Shown here: positions 50,395 through 60,153 of the stretch, one piece after another | How positions within the stretch are numbered: the stretch's first letter is position 1 | How the letters are laid out: each line of letters opens with the position of its first letter | NCBI RefSeq assembly: GCF_932276165.1 | Contig: NC_063988.1 | Span: 3,720,001 to 3,784,000 of the forward strand | Source of the DNA: Plutella xylostella | Taxonomy: Eukaryota; Arthropoda; Insecta; Lepidoptera; Plutellidae | Length of the DNA: 64,000 nucleotides | Reading direction: 5' to 3' | The notes under the pieces: model-generated | What the model saw: the letters and a program-made list of their open reading frames with translations, nothing else | What the model was told of the DNA's origin: nothing | The model's database searches: none | Position numbers and translations under genes: made by a program

Positions 50395-53300
50395 GTAAGT
50401 GGATAACTGTTTTGATTATGCCTCTTTATGTACCTCTATCATTAAGGTAGGAGTAAAATTACATCTACAGGGTGTTCCATAAAAGGGTATACTTAGCCGA
50501 ACGGGGGTGTATTTACTTTCGTGAATTTCCAAAACTCGTAGAACAAAAGTAGTTCAGAATTGCCCCCTGAGTCCCCCCTTTCGGCTTAGTATACCCTTTT
50601 TGAAACACCCTGTATATATAGCTACATTTTATGTTTTTTTGTGGTCTGTATTTATTTGTTTACTCTTTATCATCACTCATGTTCCGTTATCGCTATCATT
50701 TACCAAAAGAGCTTAAACGATACGTACCTCTAGTAAAAAGGGTTGTCCAAGATAAGCCTTAAAATTATAATGCTGACGCATCAGTTCCCTTTCAATTTGT
50801 ACCATACTTTTCTTGCTGAATAGTGAAACGTGGGTTAGTAATTAACAAAAAATCGAAGCATTTTACCCGGTTAAGTCTAATTTATTGAATTTTTCATGAA
50901 TTTATTGTTCCTTATTCACGGCACGCCAATGTCGTTCGTTTCACGGGAGCCGCCGTTGTACGCTCATGTTTAAAATGTCTTTAGCAGTTTTAAATGTGGA
51001 GTGGAACGCCAACTTGTCTACGTGATGAGGTTCATATTAAAAACTCAACATATTCCTTCATGTAGCCATCGATAGGTAAACATCAGGGCAACCACTATAC
51101 TATTACTCGTAGTTTAATATGTGATTTGAAAAGTTGAGTTTAATAACGAGTGAACGGTAAGTTAGGAGCAGTGGGTGATCTTGCATCTTGCGGAGCCGCG
51201 ACCAGGGCCGCATACCCGATGAGGGACAACTTCGACTTATTAGATAACCAACGGACGCGATATGAGAAAGTAGAGGCGACAAAAACCCCGACCGCAGCCA
51301 TATTGTGACCGCCATATTGCGGACACGCTGCTGCAAACTTGCAGCTTCAACTTCTCTGCGGTCTGCATATTATTTATTTTTATCATTCACTGCAACATAA
51401 GGATAAGACGAGTTTGGTTTCCAAAGTTATTCAAGCATAGTCAAACCGTGGCTGAGTTATACCTGCACCTGAAGCGAGGTGTCTATCTCTCAGCATAGTG
51501 CTATATCGAACAATGGCATACCTACTCACGTCGAGTTTAATAGTTTCCAGGAGATATTGCAATTTAAGCTGTCACGTCATCACATAATTATTGCCGCAGT
51601 ATCCGAGAGTCTGAAGCAATCGCATGTCGTCACAGGCGCATCGTATACAGCTTCAATGCGTCTCCCAGATTTATTATGCTCATAAAGTGCGTTATTACTC
51701 TAGTAATAAAGGAACGCAGAGAACTTAAGCACGTCTCAAACTCACGAATGATATAGGAGCTATTACTATACCCTATAACGTTGCTATATTATATTTTACA
51801 AGTTAGATTGTAGATGCACTACTACATGTATCTATCCCGATGTCATGCAACAACACACAATAACAAGATCCATCAACACGTAGATAAAGTTACATGCGCT
51901 GTAGCTACATGAGGATATAAAATGACATCGATCGTTTCAATCAAACAAACAAGAACTCGATTAAAGCGAACTCGAGATTGCAAAAAGCCACAATTCGTTT
52001 ATTACTTACGTATCGTCTAATGGAAGAACTTTTCCAGTTGCGAATTCAAACTCAATAACGGGACGGTCAGTTAATATTGTTTGAAATATGCATGGACAGG
52101 ACAGTCTTTCCGTGTTTTGTTCCGTGGAAAATGATTATATGAGTGGTGGCGGTCGGGCGCACGGCCCGGGGGACACAAGTTTGATTGCTCGGCGCTACGC
52201 CACATCTACTGATGAACAAATGTCTAGACCCTGCAACTAAACAATATACCTACGTTCATGTTTATGTAATTCCATTAAGTTACGCCTCAGGTAGTTTTAT
52301 TACATGAAGTAATTAATAACGAAAATTACATTGCGATAACATATTATTATTCTCTTTTGATTATGAAATTATACAGCCTGATATAAATAATCATTAAATT
52401 ATTTAATCGTAAGCATCATTTGATAATGATATTAATTTCCACTTTTTGACAAACTTTTGCTACGAAACACGTAGGCCTGCTACGAAACTTCGTAGGCTTT
52501 GCTACGAATGCTACGAATCTCGTAGGCTTGTAGCTAAAAACTTGTAGACCTTTCTTTTTGTTTATTTATTTATAGCCTGGTAGGTACGATTTTATTATTT
52601 GAATTTAGTTTATTAAATTAACATTATTTATACTGTTTTTAAGTTTTTAGTACAATAAAGTTTTCTAGGTAGGATTCCTTTAAATTATTTCGCCTATTTC
52701 AAAACACAATCACACACGCACTCACGCCTTGTACTAATGTACTCCCTTGCGGGGTAGGCAGATAATAATAATAATAATATATGTGGGGACATCTTCACAC
52801 ATGGCCATCCGACCCCAAGCTAGGCAGAGCCTGTGTTATGGGTATCGGACAGCTGATATATCTACACAAATACATAGATAGATACATATTAAATATAAAT
52901 ATCAACACCCAAGACCCGAGTACAAATATTTGTCTTTAAACAAATATCTGCCCCAGCCGGGAATCGAACCCGGGACCTTCGGCATAGCAGTCAGGGCCAC
53001 TAACCACTACGCCATTCGACCGTCAAAGGCAGAGGTGCATTGCTGCACCCACTTTTCGCCAGAGTGTTATGTTAGTCCCAATGTAATAGGGGGCGGGCCT
53101 ATTGCCATTTTACGGGCACATCCAAGACCCGAGAACAAATATCTGTGTTTAAACAAATATCTGCCCCAACCGGGAATCGAACCCGGGACCATCGGCTCAG
53201 TAGTCAGGGTACTAACCACTACGCCATTCGGTCGCCCCGACCATTGTAGCCTAAGGTCTGATTTGGCTAGTTTTTTAAACCTATCTCAACGAATTATTAT

Positions 53301-56300
53301 GTTTGACCAGCAATAAAAAAATTGGAATTAAATAAGAACCGACAAATTCTTGTTGGTTCAACTTTGTGAAGGCTATAATTCATGTATGAAAACTAGCCAA
53401 GACAATCATTAACACATCTTAAACAGCAATCCACTTATCCCGTTTCACCCAGGATCTTTCAAACAATCCATCTACTTCTCCTGTGTCACTCAGGACTTTT
53501 TAAAACCCTTTACTCTTCCAGACGGTACCACGACGACTCGTACCCGTTCGACGGGCGCGGCTCGATCCTGGCGCACGCGTTCTTCCCGGGCTCGGGCCGC
53601 GGCGGCGACGCGCACTTCGACGACGACGAGCTGTGGCTACTACAGCCCAATAATGATGACGAGGAAGGTATGACAGCATTATAGATAGATACATAGATTT
53701 AAAAAATGTTCTTTTAGAAAGAGGGACAAAACAGTTCAATAGCTAAAACGATCTTCTATAACTTTTCTATGAATTATAGCTAAAAGCGATATCATCCAGG
53801 CAACATTGGGTGAATGACTGACTTATGGAATAAATGAGAAAAACAAACACGTATTGAATTTAAATACAACATACCGTAAATGTAAAGTCTCGTGGTATAC
53901 AGCTGTCGCGTGCGGCAACTGCTCATCAGTCGTATTTTAGACTGGAGGACAACCGTGTGATAAAGGAAACCCGATGCAGTTCTAGATTATGTTTGTTGTA
54001 AAGAGTAGCCACTTTAACAATGTGAATTCAGGATATTGTTACTTTATATTTTACACGTAAATGTCGCCTTTACTTTGTTCTCAATATTAATCAAAACAAG
54101 TAGATAAATAAAATCCCGAGTTGTTTTTCGTGCGTCTTAAATGAGCGTGTCGTGGTTTGGTGACGTTTTGACATGCAAATGAGAACGGGGGCGACTTGAC
54201 GAGCCCACGAGTGTGTCTCGTGCCCGTACCAACTACATAGACTACAGTACCTACCTGTAGCTACAGAATGTAGCTCCATGTTTTGTGCTAACAATTTTTT
54301 TTATCGTATAGGGTTGTGAGTTGGTAGAACACTTGACCACTTTATATACATTTTCCGTCTATATCTTTTAGACTTCTTCAACCATTCAGACCCACGTATA
54401 TTCGATACAAAAAACCTTGTGAGAAAACCTTGCCGTCGACTAGAAACCTCACTCTCATTACTCAAGTTACATAATTAAACCGCACGGCGAGTGATTGATT
54501 CTAAATGCGCCTACAGTTCGCAAGTCTCGTAGGCCTGTAGCGCCGCCAGTGTGCATGTTGTGTAAACAAGTAGGAAACACGATACGCGAGGCGACCGCAG
54601 CTTGCCGCGCCGAACGGGAATTTATCCCGCCCTTCTCTAACTCTGTACGTACCTACGTATGGTTTTACGAGTCAGCGTTTGCAAGTCTCCGCAATGCACG
54701 AGCTCGAAAACTAGGATGCGGTTCGCCAGATTTTGAGGAATCTTTTCTAACCACATAAGTAGGTAGGTAGTATAGCGTACCGTACCGTACCGCAAATGCA
54801 TGAGATGAGAAAACATACATTGGTATGAGTGGATAAATTTCTACATTAAGTTGCGTGTTTGAAAAAATACATACACACCAACATATGCCCACGACTGTAC
54901 ATCGCCGAAAGGGTAGTCAAGTCAGAGGTAACTCCAAACGATCTTCTAAAAATCTAAGATCAATGTTTTGCCCCCAGGAACCTCCCTGCTAGCGGTAGCG
55001 GCGCACGAGTTCGGGCACTCGCTGGGGCTCAGCCACAGCTCGGTGAAGGGCGCGCTCATGTACCCCTGGTACCAGGGCATCCAGAGCAACTTCGTGCTGC
55101 CCGAGGACGACCGCAACGGCATCCAGCAGATGTATGGTGAGTTATTGCATATTTTATACGCTAATTTTGCATTTACAGAAAAATTATATACATAGTTTCT
55201 TGTTTGTCCTTTGATGCTGTTTTTTTTGCTATTCCAGTGAAATAACTTACCTATGCCTTTAATTTTGTCATCAGGACCCAAAGAAAGGCGTATATGGGGT
55301 AAGATACCATACTACCGGCCGGTGGAGACTCCAGCTCCGACGACTACCACCACCACGACCACGACGACGACCAAGCGGCCGTACCACCACCACACGCACC
55401 GGCACCCGCAGCGCCACCAGCCCGGCTACCCGTACCGCCCCTCCAAGTACCCCACCTACTACCCCGAGCGACCCAACTACCCCTACTACCCTGAGCGACG
55501 GCATAACACCACTGAGGAGCATCCCAGAAGAACAACGCATCACTACTCGCGGCCCACTCCTGACACCACCACGCCGTCAACGACGTACCGCCCGAGGTAC
55601 CCTCAAGTGAGGCCAGAGCACCCCGGCTACCCGCGCCCCAACACCCCGCCCGACCCGCGCAAGGACCACCCCAAGAAGCCGTACTATCCGGAGAAGACCA
55701 CCTCCAGGCCCTCCACCACGCCGTCGGATAAGCCGGACACGTGTGACACCACTTATGATGCGGTCGCTTTGATTCGAGGAGAACTCTTCATATTTAAGAA
55801 TAGGGTAAGATATCCTGATAACACTATTATTGCTATCCAATGAATATTAACTACTTTATGAGTCATAGAAAAATAGTGATATTTTTTCAGGCTGGTACTT
55901 AAACATACATCTCTTATTTTTCAGTATCATTGGAGGATGGGAGCCCACGGCCGCTACTCCGGGTATCCCATAGAGATATCGAGGATGTGGTCCGGCTTGC
56001 CGAGGAACCTGACCCACGTAGACGCGGTTTATGAACGGCCTGACAGGAAAATTGCCATTTTCATAGGTAACTTTAAATTCCTATTCATTACCAGAAATTT
56101 AATTTAATTAGGATTGAAGTTGTGAAATTGTAACTCCTCTTTTGTTACAGGAAAAGAGCTATACCTATTCGATACGCAATACCTAGTTCGAGGATATCCG
56201 AAGCCATTAGTAGATCTCGGCTTGCCTGAGAGCTTGGACCGTCTCGACGCGGCGATGGTTTGGGGCTACAACGGGAAGACATACTTCTACAGCGGAAATA

Positions 56301-56874
56301 TGTATTGGAAGTAAGTATCCCTACCGCAGCGACGAGGTAGAGATCTTTAGTAGTATTACCTTATAAAGTGTTTACTTATTAATTCTTCGATAACTTTTCA
56401 GGTTTGATGAAGAGGAAGGCCACGTTGAGCTGGACTACCCACGAGACATGGCCATGTGGAAGGGAGTCGGATACAACATAGACAGTGTTTTCCAATGGAA
56501 AGATGGTATGTCTTATTTCCTTGATTGTTAACCTCCACTTTTAAACTTTAATTTTTACCTACTTACAAATTCGTACGTATTTTCTAATCTTAACTTACCG
56601 TTTTCCAGGTAAAACGTACTTCTTCAAGGGCAAAGGGTACTGGAAGTTCAACGACCTCCAGATGCAGGTGGAACACGAGCGCCAGCTCCTGTCGGCTCCG
56701 AAGTGGATGGGGTGTCCCGCCGAGCGCATCGGCCACCGCGAGCCGTACCGGGGCATCCCGCCGCCCGGCTCCACCCTGCGATCCCCCAGCGCCGGACACA
56801 CTCACACCTCCAGCCTACCCTTACTCACTTCTGCGATCCTAGTACTCCTCACCTATATTCGATACTATTTGTAA
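50245..56874 (+). CDS. Mmp2: Matrix metalloproteinase, Mmp2-like, 3' eight exons (5' end not in window)
   Basis: Zinc endopeptidase that degrades extracellular matrix at the cell surface. Eight exons join in frame: 50245-50394, 53522-53667, 54978-55136, 55275-55804, 55925-56066, 56151-56310, 56402-56505 and 56609-56874, all with GT/AG borders. Together they give 551 residues plus a stop. Visible residues 1-151 are most of the catalytic domain: the zinc motif HEFGHSLGLSH is at 108-118, followed by the Met-turn ALMYP at 124-128. Residues 152-307 are a Thr/Pro/Tyr/His-rich hinge. Residues 308-499 are a four-blade hemopexin domain bounded by Cys308 and Cys499, the expected disulfide pair. A hydrophobic tail (about 533-547) ends the protein and looks like a GPI signal, which together with the catalytic-core sequence favours insect Mmp2 over secreted Mmp1. 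The first exon starts in phase, inside a codon; the signal peptide, pro-domain and cysteine switch were not found upstream. The assignment to the MMP family is certain; the paralogue call is likely. Confidence 0.9.
50468..50612. mobile_element. Mmp2: 145-bp TIR element (MITE) in an Mmp2 intron
   Basis: Termini CAGGGTGTT and AACACCCTG in inverted orientation, with inverted similarity over about 40 bases (AAAGGGTATACTTAGCCGA against its near-copy at the right end). TA flanks both sides (50466-50467 and 50613-50614). It starts 73 bp after the donor of the first recognised Mmp2 exon. Confidence 0.78.
52458..52550. repeat. GCTACGAA/CGTAGGC tandem inverted tract
   Basis: GCTACGAAACACGTAGGC, GCTACGAAACTTCGTAGGC and GCTACGAATCTCGTAGGC-like units follow one another. 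Each is a small hairpin with a CTACG arm and a CGTAG arm. Confidence 0.65.
52705..53237 (-). mobile_element. tRNA-derived SINE, family 1, interrupted by another SINE
   Basis: Reads on the minus strand from the tRNA-like head at about 53237 (GCGACCGAATGGCGTAGTGG) through the body to CTCTGCC at 53027. It resumes at 52761 with GCCTACCCCGCAAGGGAG and the 3' end. The 265-bp interruption is a second SINE flanked by the duplicated hexamer AGGCAG. Confidence 0.82.
52762..53026 (-). mobile_element. tRNA-derived SINE, family 2, nested insertion
   Basis: Minus-strand copy whose head at about 53023-52930 has nearly the same tRNA-like promoter as family 1. Its body is different, containing TATCAGCTGTCCGATACCC and a segment reading GGGTCGGATGGCCATGTGTG. 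It ends in an (ATT)n tail at 52762-52778. AGGCAG lies on both sides (52756-52761 and 53027-53032). Confidence 0.8.
53522..53667 (+). CDS. Mmp2: Mmp2 exon: calcium/structural-zinc loop of catalytic domain
   Basis: Acceptor CTCTTCCAG ends at 53521; donor GTATGA starts at 53668. The exon encodes the YPFDGRGSILAHAFFPG and GGDAHFDDDELW segments. These hold the His and Asp ligands of the structural zinc and the calcium-binding positions of MMP catalytic domains. It joins the previous exon in phase (two bases plus one) and leaves one base for the next. Confidence 0.9.
53668..54977 (+). other. Mmp2: Mmp2 intron, nothing distinctive
   Basis: A 1.3-kb intron between the structural-zinc exon and the catalytic-zinc exon. 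Apart from a short GC-rich stretch near 54480-54620 containing CTCGTAGGCCTGTAG, I see no gene, repeat copy or RNA in it. Confidence 0.8.
54978..55136 (+). CDS. Mmp2: Mmp2 exon: catalytic zinc site
   Basis: Acceptor TTGCCCCCAG ends at 54977; donor GTGAGT starts at 55137. The exon encodes the HEFGHSLGLSH zinc-binding helix with its catalytic Glu intact, the Met-turn ALMYP, and the domain end, IQQMYG. Nothing suggests loss of protease activity. Confidence 0.93.
55275..55804 (+). CDS. Mmp2: Mmp2 exon: long low-complexity hinge and start of hemopexin blade 1
   Basis: Acceptor GTCATCAG ends at 55274; donor GTAAGA starts at 55805. The largest exon (530 bp) encodes about 155 residues of hinge: an 11-residue Thr run, a His-rich patch, repeated YYPE units and many Pro, Tyr and Arg residues. 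It then starts the hemopexin domain at Cys308 (CDTTYDAVALIRGELFIFKNR). Hinges of this length are uncommon among MMPs; human hinges are usually much shorter. The Thr/Pro content suggests dense O-glycosylation (inference). Confidence 0.9.
55925..56310 (+). CDS. Mmp2: Mmp2 exons: hemopexin blades 1-3
   Basis: Two exons, 55925-56066 and 56151-56310, are separated by an 84-bp intron. They encode the end of blade 1 (YHWRMG), blade 2 (DAVYERPDRKIAIFIG, then KELYLFDTQYLV) and most of blade 3 (LDAAMVWGYNGKTYFYSGNMYWK). The repeated D-A-V/A and F-x-G-x-x-Y/L-W/F patterns are standard hemopexin repeats, used for substrate and partner binding. Confidence 0.9.
56402..56874 (+). CDS. Mmp2: Mmp2 last two exons: hemopexin blades 3-4, GPI-type tail and stop
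   Basis: Exons 56402-56505 and 56609-56874. They finish blade 3, encode blade 4 (IDSVFQWKDGKTYFF to Cys499 in WMGC), then a Pro/Ser-rich spacer and a hydrophobic C-terminus (LPLLTSAILVLLTYI). The stop TAA is at 56872-56874. A spacer of small residues followed by a terminal hydrophobic stretch with only a few residues after it fits GPI attachment better than a cytosolic-tailed membrane helix. Confidence 0.88.
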
Positions 56875-59047
56875 ATAAATTCCCGCATTTTATCTCTCTA
56901 TCTTATGCTATGGTATACCTTTGATATTGCTGTATTATGTAAAAAATTAGGTACATATCGAAATGTATTCAGATTTTAATTGTAATTAGTTAATTTTACT
57001 TTACCTACCTTTAAGTGTTCTTTTGACGACATTTTGCGCAAACTATGCACTGCCTACTTTAGTATTAATTATACGCCTGAGTATACATATAGGAATAAAC
57101 ATATTTTATAACAATTAAAGTAACTATTTTAGATTTAGAAAGTAGTTTTTTGGTTATATGTACATTTTGATCTCAACATGATCGAGTGCTTGAATTATTT
57201 TAAGACATGTAAGGTATATAACACCATTGATTTAGCTTCTGTACAGTTTGTCGGTATATCAGTGTCTGTAATTGATGTTAAATCTTTTTATCACTATTTC
57301 TATGTAATAAATTCAATATCCTTATTAGAATTAATGTTTTCAAACTTGACTGTAAGTACAGTATAGATTATAAGTAAAAACATTTTAGTTTAGTCTTCTT
57401 CTGTTTCAAACTTAAATGTATTTATGCTGGTTAAAAGAGGTACACATAAACTGTAATTTGTAAAGTATCATACTTATAGAACATAGGAAGTATATAGAAA
57501 TACATATAATGTAGAGCAGATGAAACTGTGTTACAGAGTTAATGAACTGGAGTACTGTTAGCGCCAAAAACTAGATTACCTTTTTCACTGTTTTTTAAAA
57601 TGTTTTTAGAATAAGGTTTCAGTCAGCTACTAATACAGCTTGTTAGAATATACTTATAAAACATAAATAATATTTTATGATACCATCAATAGTTTAGAAA
57701 AATAATCTATAAATTATAGATTTAAAATTACAAAGTCTTGACTATGGCCTTATGAGCATTGTGAAATGATAACTGTGTAAGTCTGATCACCTGGTATGAA
57801 ACTATATGATTGAAGAATTGGGAATGAATGGAAAGTATGAATATGTGAAAGAATATTATTGGTGCTTATTATATTTAGTTAGGTATTGTACAGAATCAAT
57901 TATCTTGAAAGCTTTTGGTTAGGAATATTAAATTTAATCAGAGATGTGTTAGAATGATACATAAAGGCCATTTTAAAATAATAATTATATCTCTGGAGTA
58001 CTATCTGATTGTCTCATAGTTATAATTATAAGTGACTTGGTTCAAAATAATATATTATTACCTCTCAAGTTTCTAACACAAAAAATAATTGCAATAGCTT
58101 TTTTACAATATTTTGTCACAAATAATATAACAATAACTGTGATATTTACTTATACATAAAAGCCTTAAGTAATTGGCATTAAAGTGTTGTATTCTTCTAT
58201 GTAATAATTTTATTCAGAACATAACCATAATTTTAGGTCCTTTTCTAAGTAGTTATAATTTAATATATGGTTATCTATTTTAAGAATAATAAAACCCAAT
58301 AAAAAGTACAAGTATACATTGTATTTTTATTAAAGCTTCCTAAAAATGTGTCTATAGATACTGCAAACAGTTTTTTTCCAATGCTTAAATGATACCAATA
58401 TAAAAAGATACTATTATATACCTACCATCATCTCAGAGTAAAGTCACATAGAGCTGCAAAGGACGAGGCCTCTTAAAGTTGATGTCAGCTGGAAACCTGA
58501 CAAGCTTTGTACAAATCATCTTACAGCTGGAGCTGGATTTGGGCTGGACAGAGGCAGATCATGACATGAAATAAAGTTAAGGATTTGGAAGATTGACAGA
58601 GGATTTTAAATGATTATCTGGGGAATATTCAGTACATGTATATCTAGTCAACCAAACCCATTGCCAACACTGAGGTCCATCACATGCAGGTTTTATCACC
58701 ATATACAAAAAACAGATATTCAATGTAGTAATTATATTATGTAAATGAATCTACAGAAAGGTACATTTTATAAAACCTATTGTAATTGTTACAAAAATGA
58801 CTACATTTTAACAGCCTACCCTAAGAGGCACTACCATAAAAAAACAAACATATGGAACATAATACAGATTAGTTTCTAATGAATATAACGACGATTGTTA
58901 GATGGCAGTCTTGGGAGTGAATAAAACATTGGCTTCCCTCCAGTTTAACACAAGCTATCTATTAAGGATAAAAGTAGATATCTTGATGGTTTGTACAAAT
59001 CACACTCTCATCTGGTAAAGGTCTTACTATTTCCAGTCAAGAAATAG
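56875..59047. other. AT-rich 3' flanks of Mmp2 and COX19
   Basis: About 2.2 kb between the convergent ends of Mmp2 and COX19. It is strongly AT-rich and has no coding exon. AATAAA at 57094-57099 could serve as the Mmp2 polyadenylation signal; another AATAAA-rich stretch is near 58285-58305. The part nearest COX19 is likely its 3' UTR. Boundaries cannot be fixed without transcripts. Confidence 0.6.
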
Positions 59048-59329
59048 TCATTTGCTATTCTCTTTCAATTGACTTTTCTCATCACTCTCTTCTTGGAATC
59101 CCAACTTTGACCAGTCTTCTTTTGCCATCAGGTTATTGTCCATGCGACAAGCCAAATATTCCTTAGCCTCGTTGCGGCACAAAGAGTTGTTGCTGTTGTT
59201 GTTAAATAAACACTTCATATACTGAACCATGGTCTTCTTGCAGGCACCATCGTGGTCGAGAGGAAAACTGCCTTTGTCAGGGGCAGTCGGAATGAACTGT
59301 TTTTGTCCGAAAGTCATAGCAGTTGACAT
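59048..59329 (-). CDS. COX19: Cytochrome c oxidase assembly factor COX19
   Basis: A small soluble protein of the mitochondrial intermembrane space and cytosol that supports copper delivery and assembly of complex IV. The single-exon frame gives 93 residues. It begins MSTAMTFGQK and contains the family signature PDKGSFPLDHDG. It carries both CX9C motifs of the twin-CX9C fold (CKKTMVQYMKC and CRNEAKEYLAC), which are oxidised by the Mia40 relay; the core ends at KLGF. The start at 59329 was chosen because COX19 proteins begin at this Met. The frame stays open for 25 more codons upstream to a Met at 59404, but that extension has no family similarity. All key cysteines are present. Stop at 59048-59050. 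Confidence 0.93.
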   Translation of the reverse strand: MSTAMTFGQKQFIPTAPDKGSFPLDHDGACKKTMVQYMKCLFNNNSNNSLCRNEAKEYLACRMDNNLMAKEDWSKLGFQEESDEKSQLKENSK

Positions 59330-60153
59330 GATGTAATGTGGTTTATTCACTCGCTTATATTCAAATTCAGGACAATATTCGTATTTATTTATAAACCAAA
59401 CCACATGAATTTAGATTTTGAGAAATATAAAATTATCAGCTGATGGCTGGCCGGAATGTTTACAATAATTATGACAGATGACACACATTGACATTGTCAT
59501 TATTGTCAATTTGACAATGACAAAGGGCTGTCAAAAAACACAGGTTCATAATATACTCAGAATAATAACTAATACATCAGAGTCATCATAATTCGATTAG
59601 TTATCTTTCCTTCCACGATCCTATAACATTAAATGGTGCCTTCTCACGAACACGAACATAATATAACAACCACATAATATAATGTAATGTGATGTGCATA
59701 ACTCGCAGGTGACCATCAGCCGATATATCAGAAACAGAAAACAGAAGCATATCTGTTATTATTTTAAGCATGGCATAAAGAATATCATCACAGAACAAAA
59801 TATTGCACTTGTCTGTCAAACTGACAGTGTCATGACTTCTTGAATTAGGTTTTTGTAGCTGCCAACACTGAACTGAATAATTTTCGAAGATATTAAAAGT
59901 TATTGTCGAGTTTAATGTATATAAATATTCTTAAATTTGTTTTAATTAGTTATGAATAAATAAACACATTGGATCACTAAATATTTTTGTACGTTTAGTT
60001 TATAAAAATCTCACTGTCATCAAGTGATATAGAAACACTACAATCTGCACGGTGAAAAACCTTCATTATTTACCTCAGGGTTCAGCACGCACGTGTGTTT
60101 TGTATAGTTAAAATTTATACAAACTGTAATTTTTAAGAATAATCCATGTTAAA
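59330..60153. promoter_or_regulatory. Divergent intergenic region between COX19 and Rbm19
   Basis: The two genes run away from each other with start codons 824 bases apart, so this stretch should hold both 5' UTRs and promoters. It is AT-rich, without an obvious TATA box or CpG island. A GACAATG/CATTGTC-rich stretch lies near 59475-59525. A shared bidirectional promoter is possible but not shown. Confidence 0.5.

Larger units (their letters stand above)
50395..53521 (+). other. Mmp2: Mmp2 intron with mobile elements
   Basis: A 3.1-kb intron between the first two recognised exons, donor GTAAGT and acceptor TTCCAG. It contains a 145-bp TIR element 73 bp after the donor, a GCTACG-rich tract (52458-52550) and a SINE nested in a SINE (52705-53237). 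Short open frames inside it match only the SINEs. Confidence 0.85.

Noticed and set aside
52930..53316. A 128-codon open frame with repeated QPGIEPGTFG motifs
   Set aside because: This is translation of the two SINE heads (the LPQPGIEPGT pattern is a familiar artefact of SINE sequence), not a protein gene.
55271..55840. Several long open frames opposite the Mmp2 hinge exon
   Set aside because: They are antisense shadows of a GC-biased repeat-rich exon, which lacks stops on both strands.
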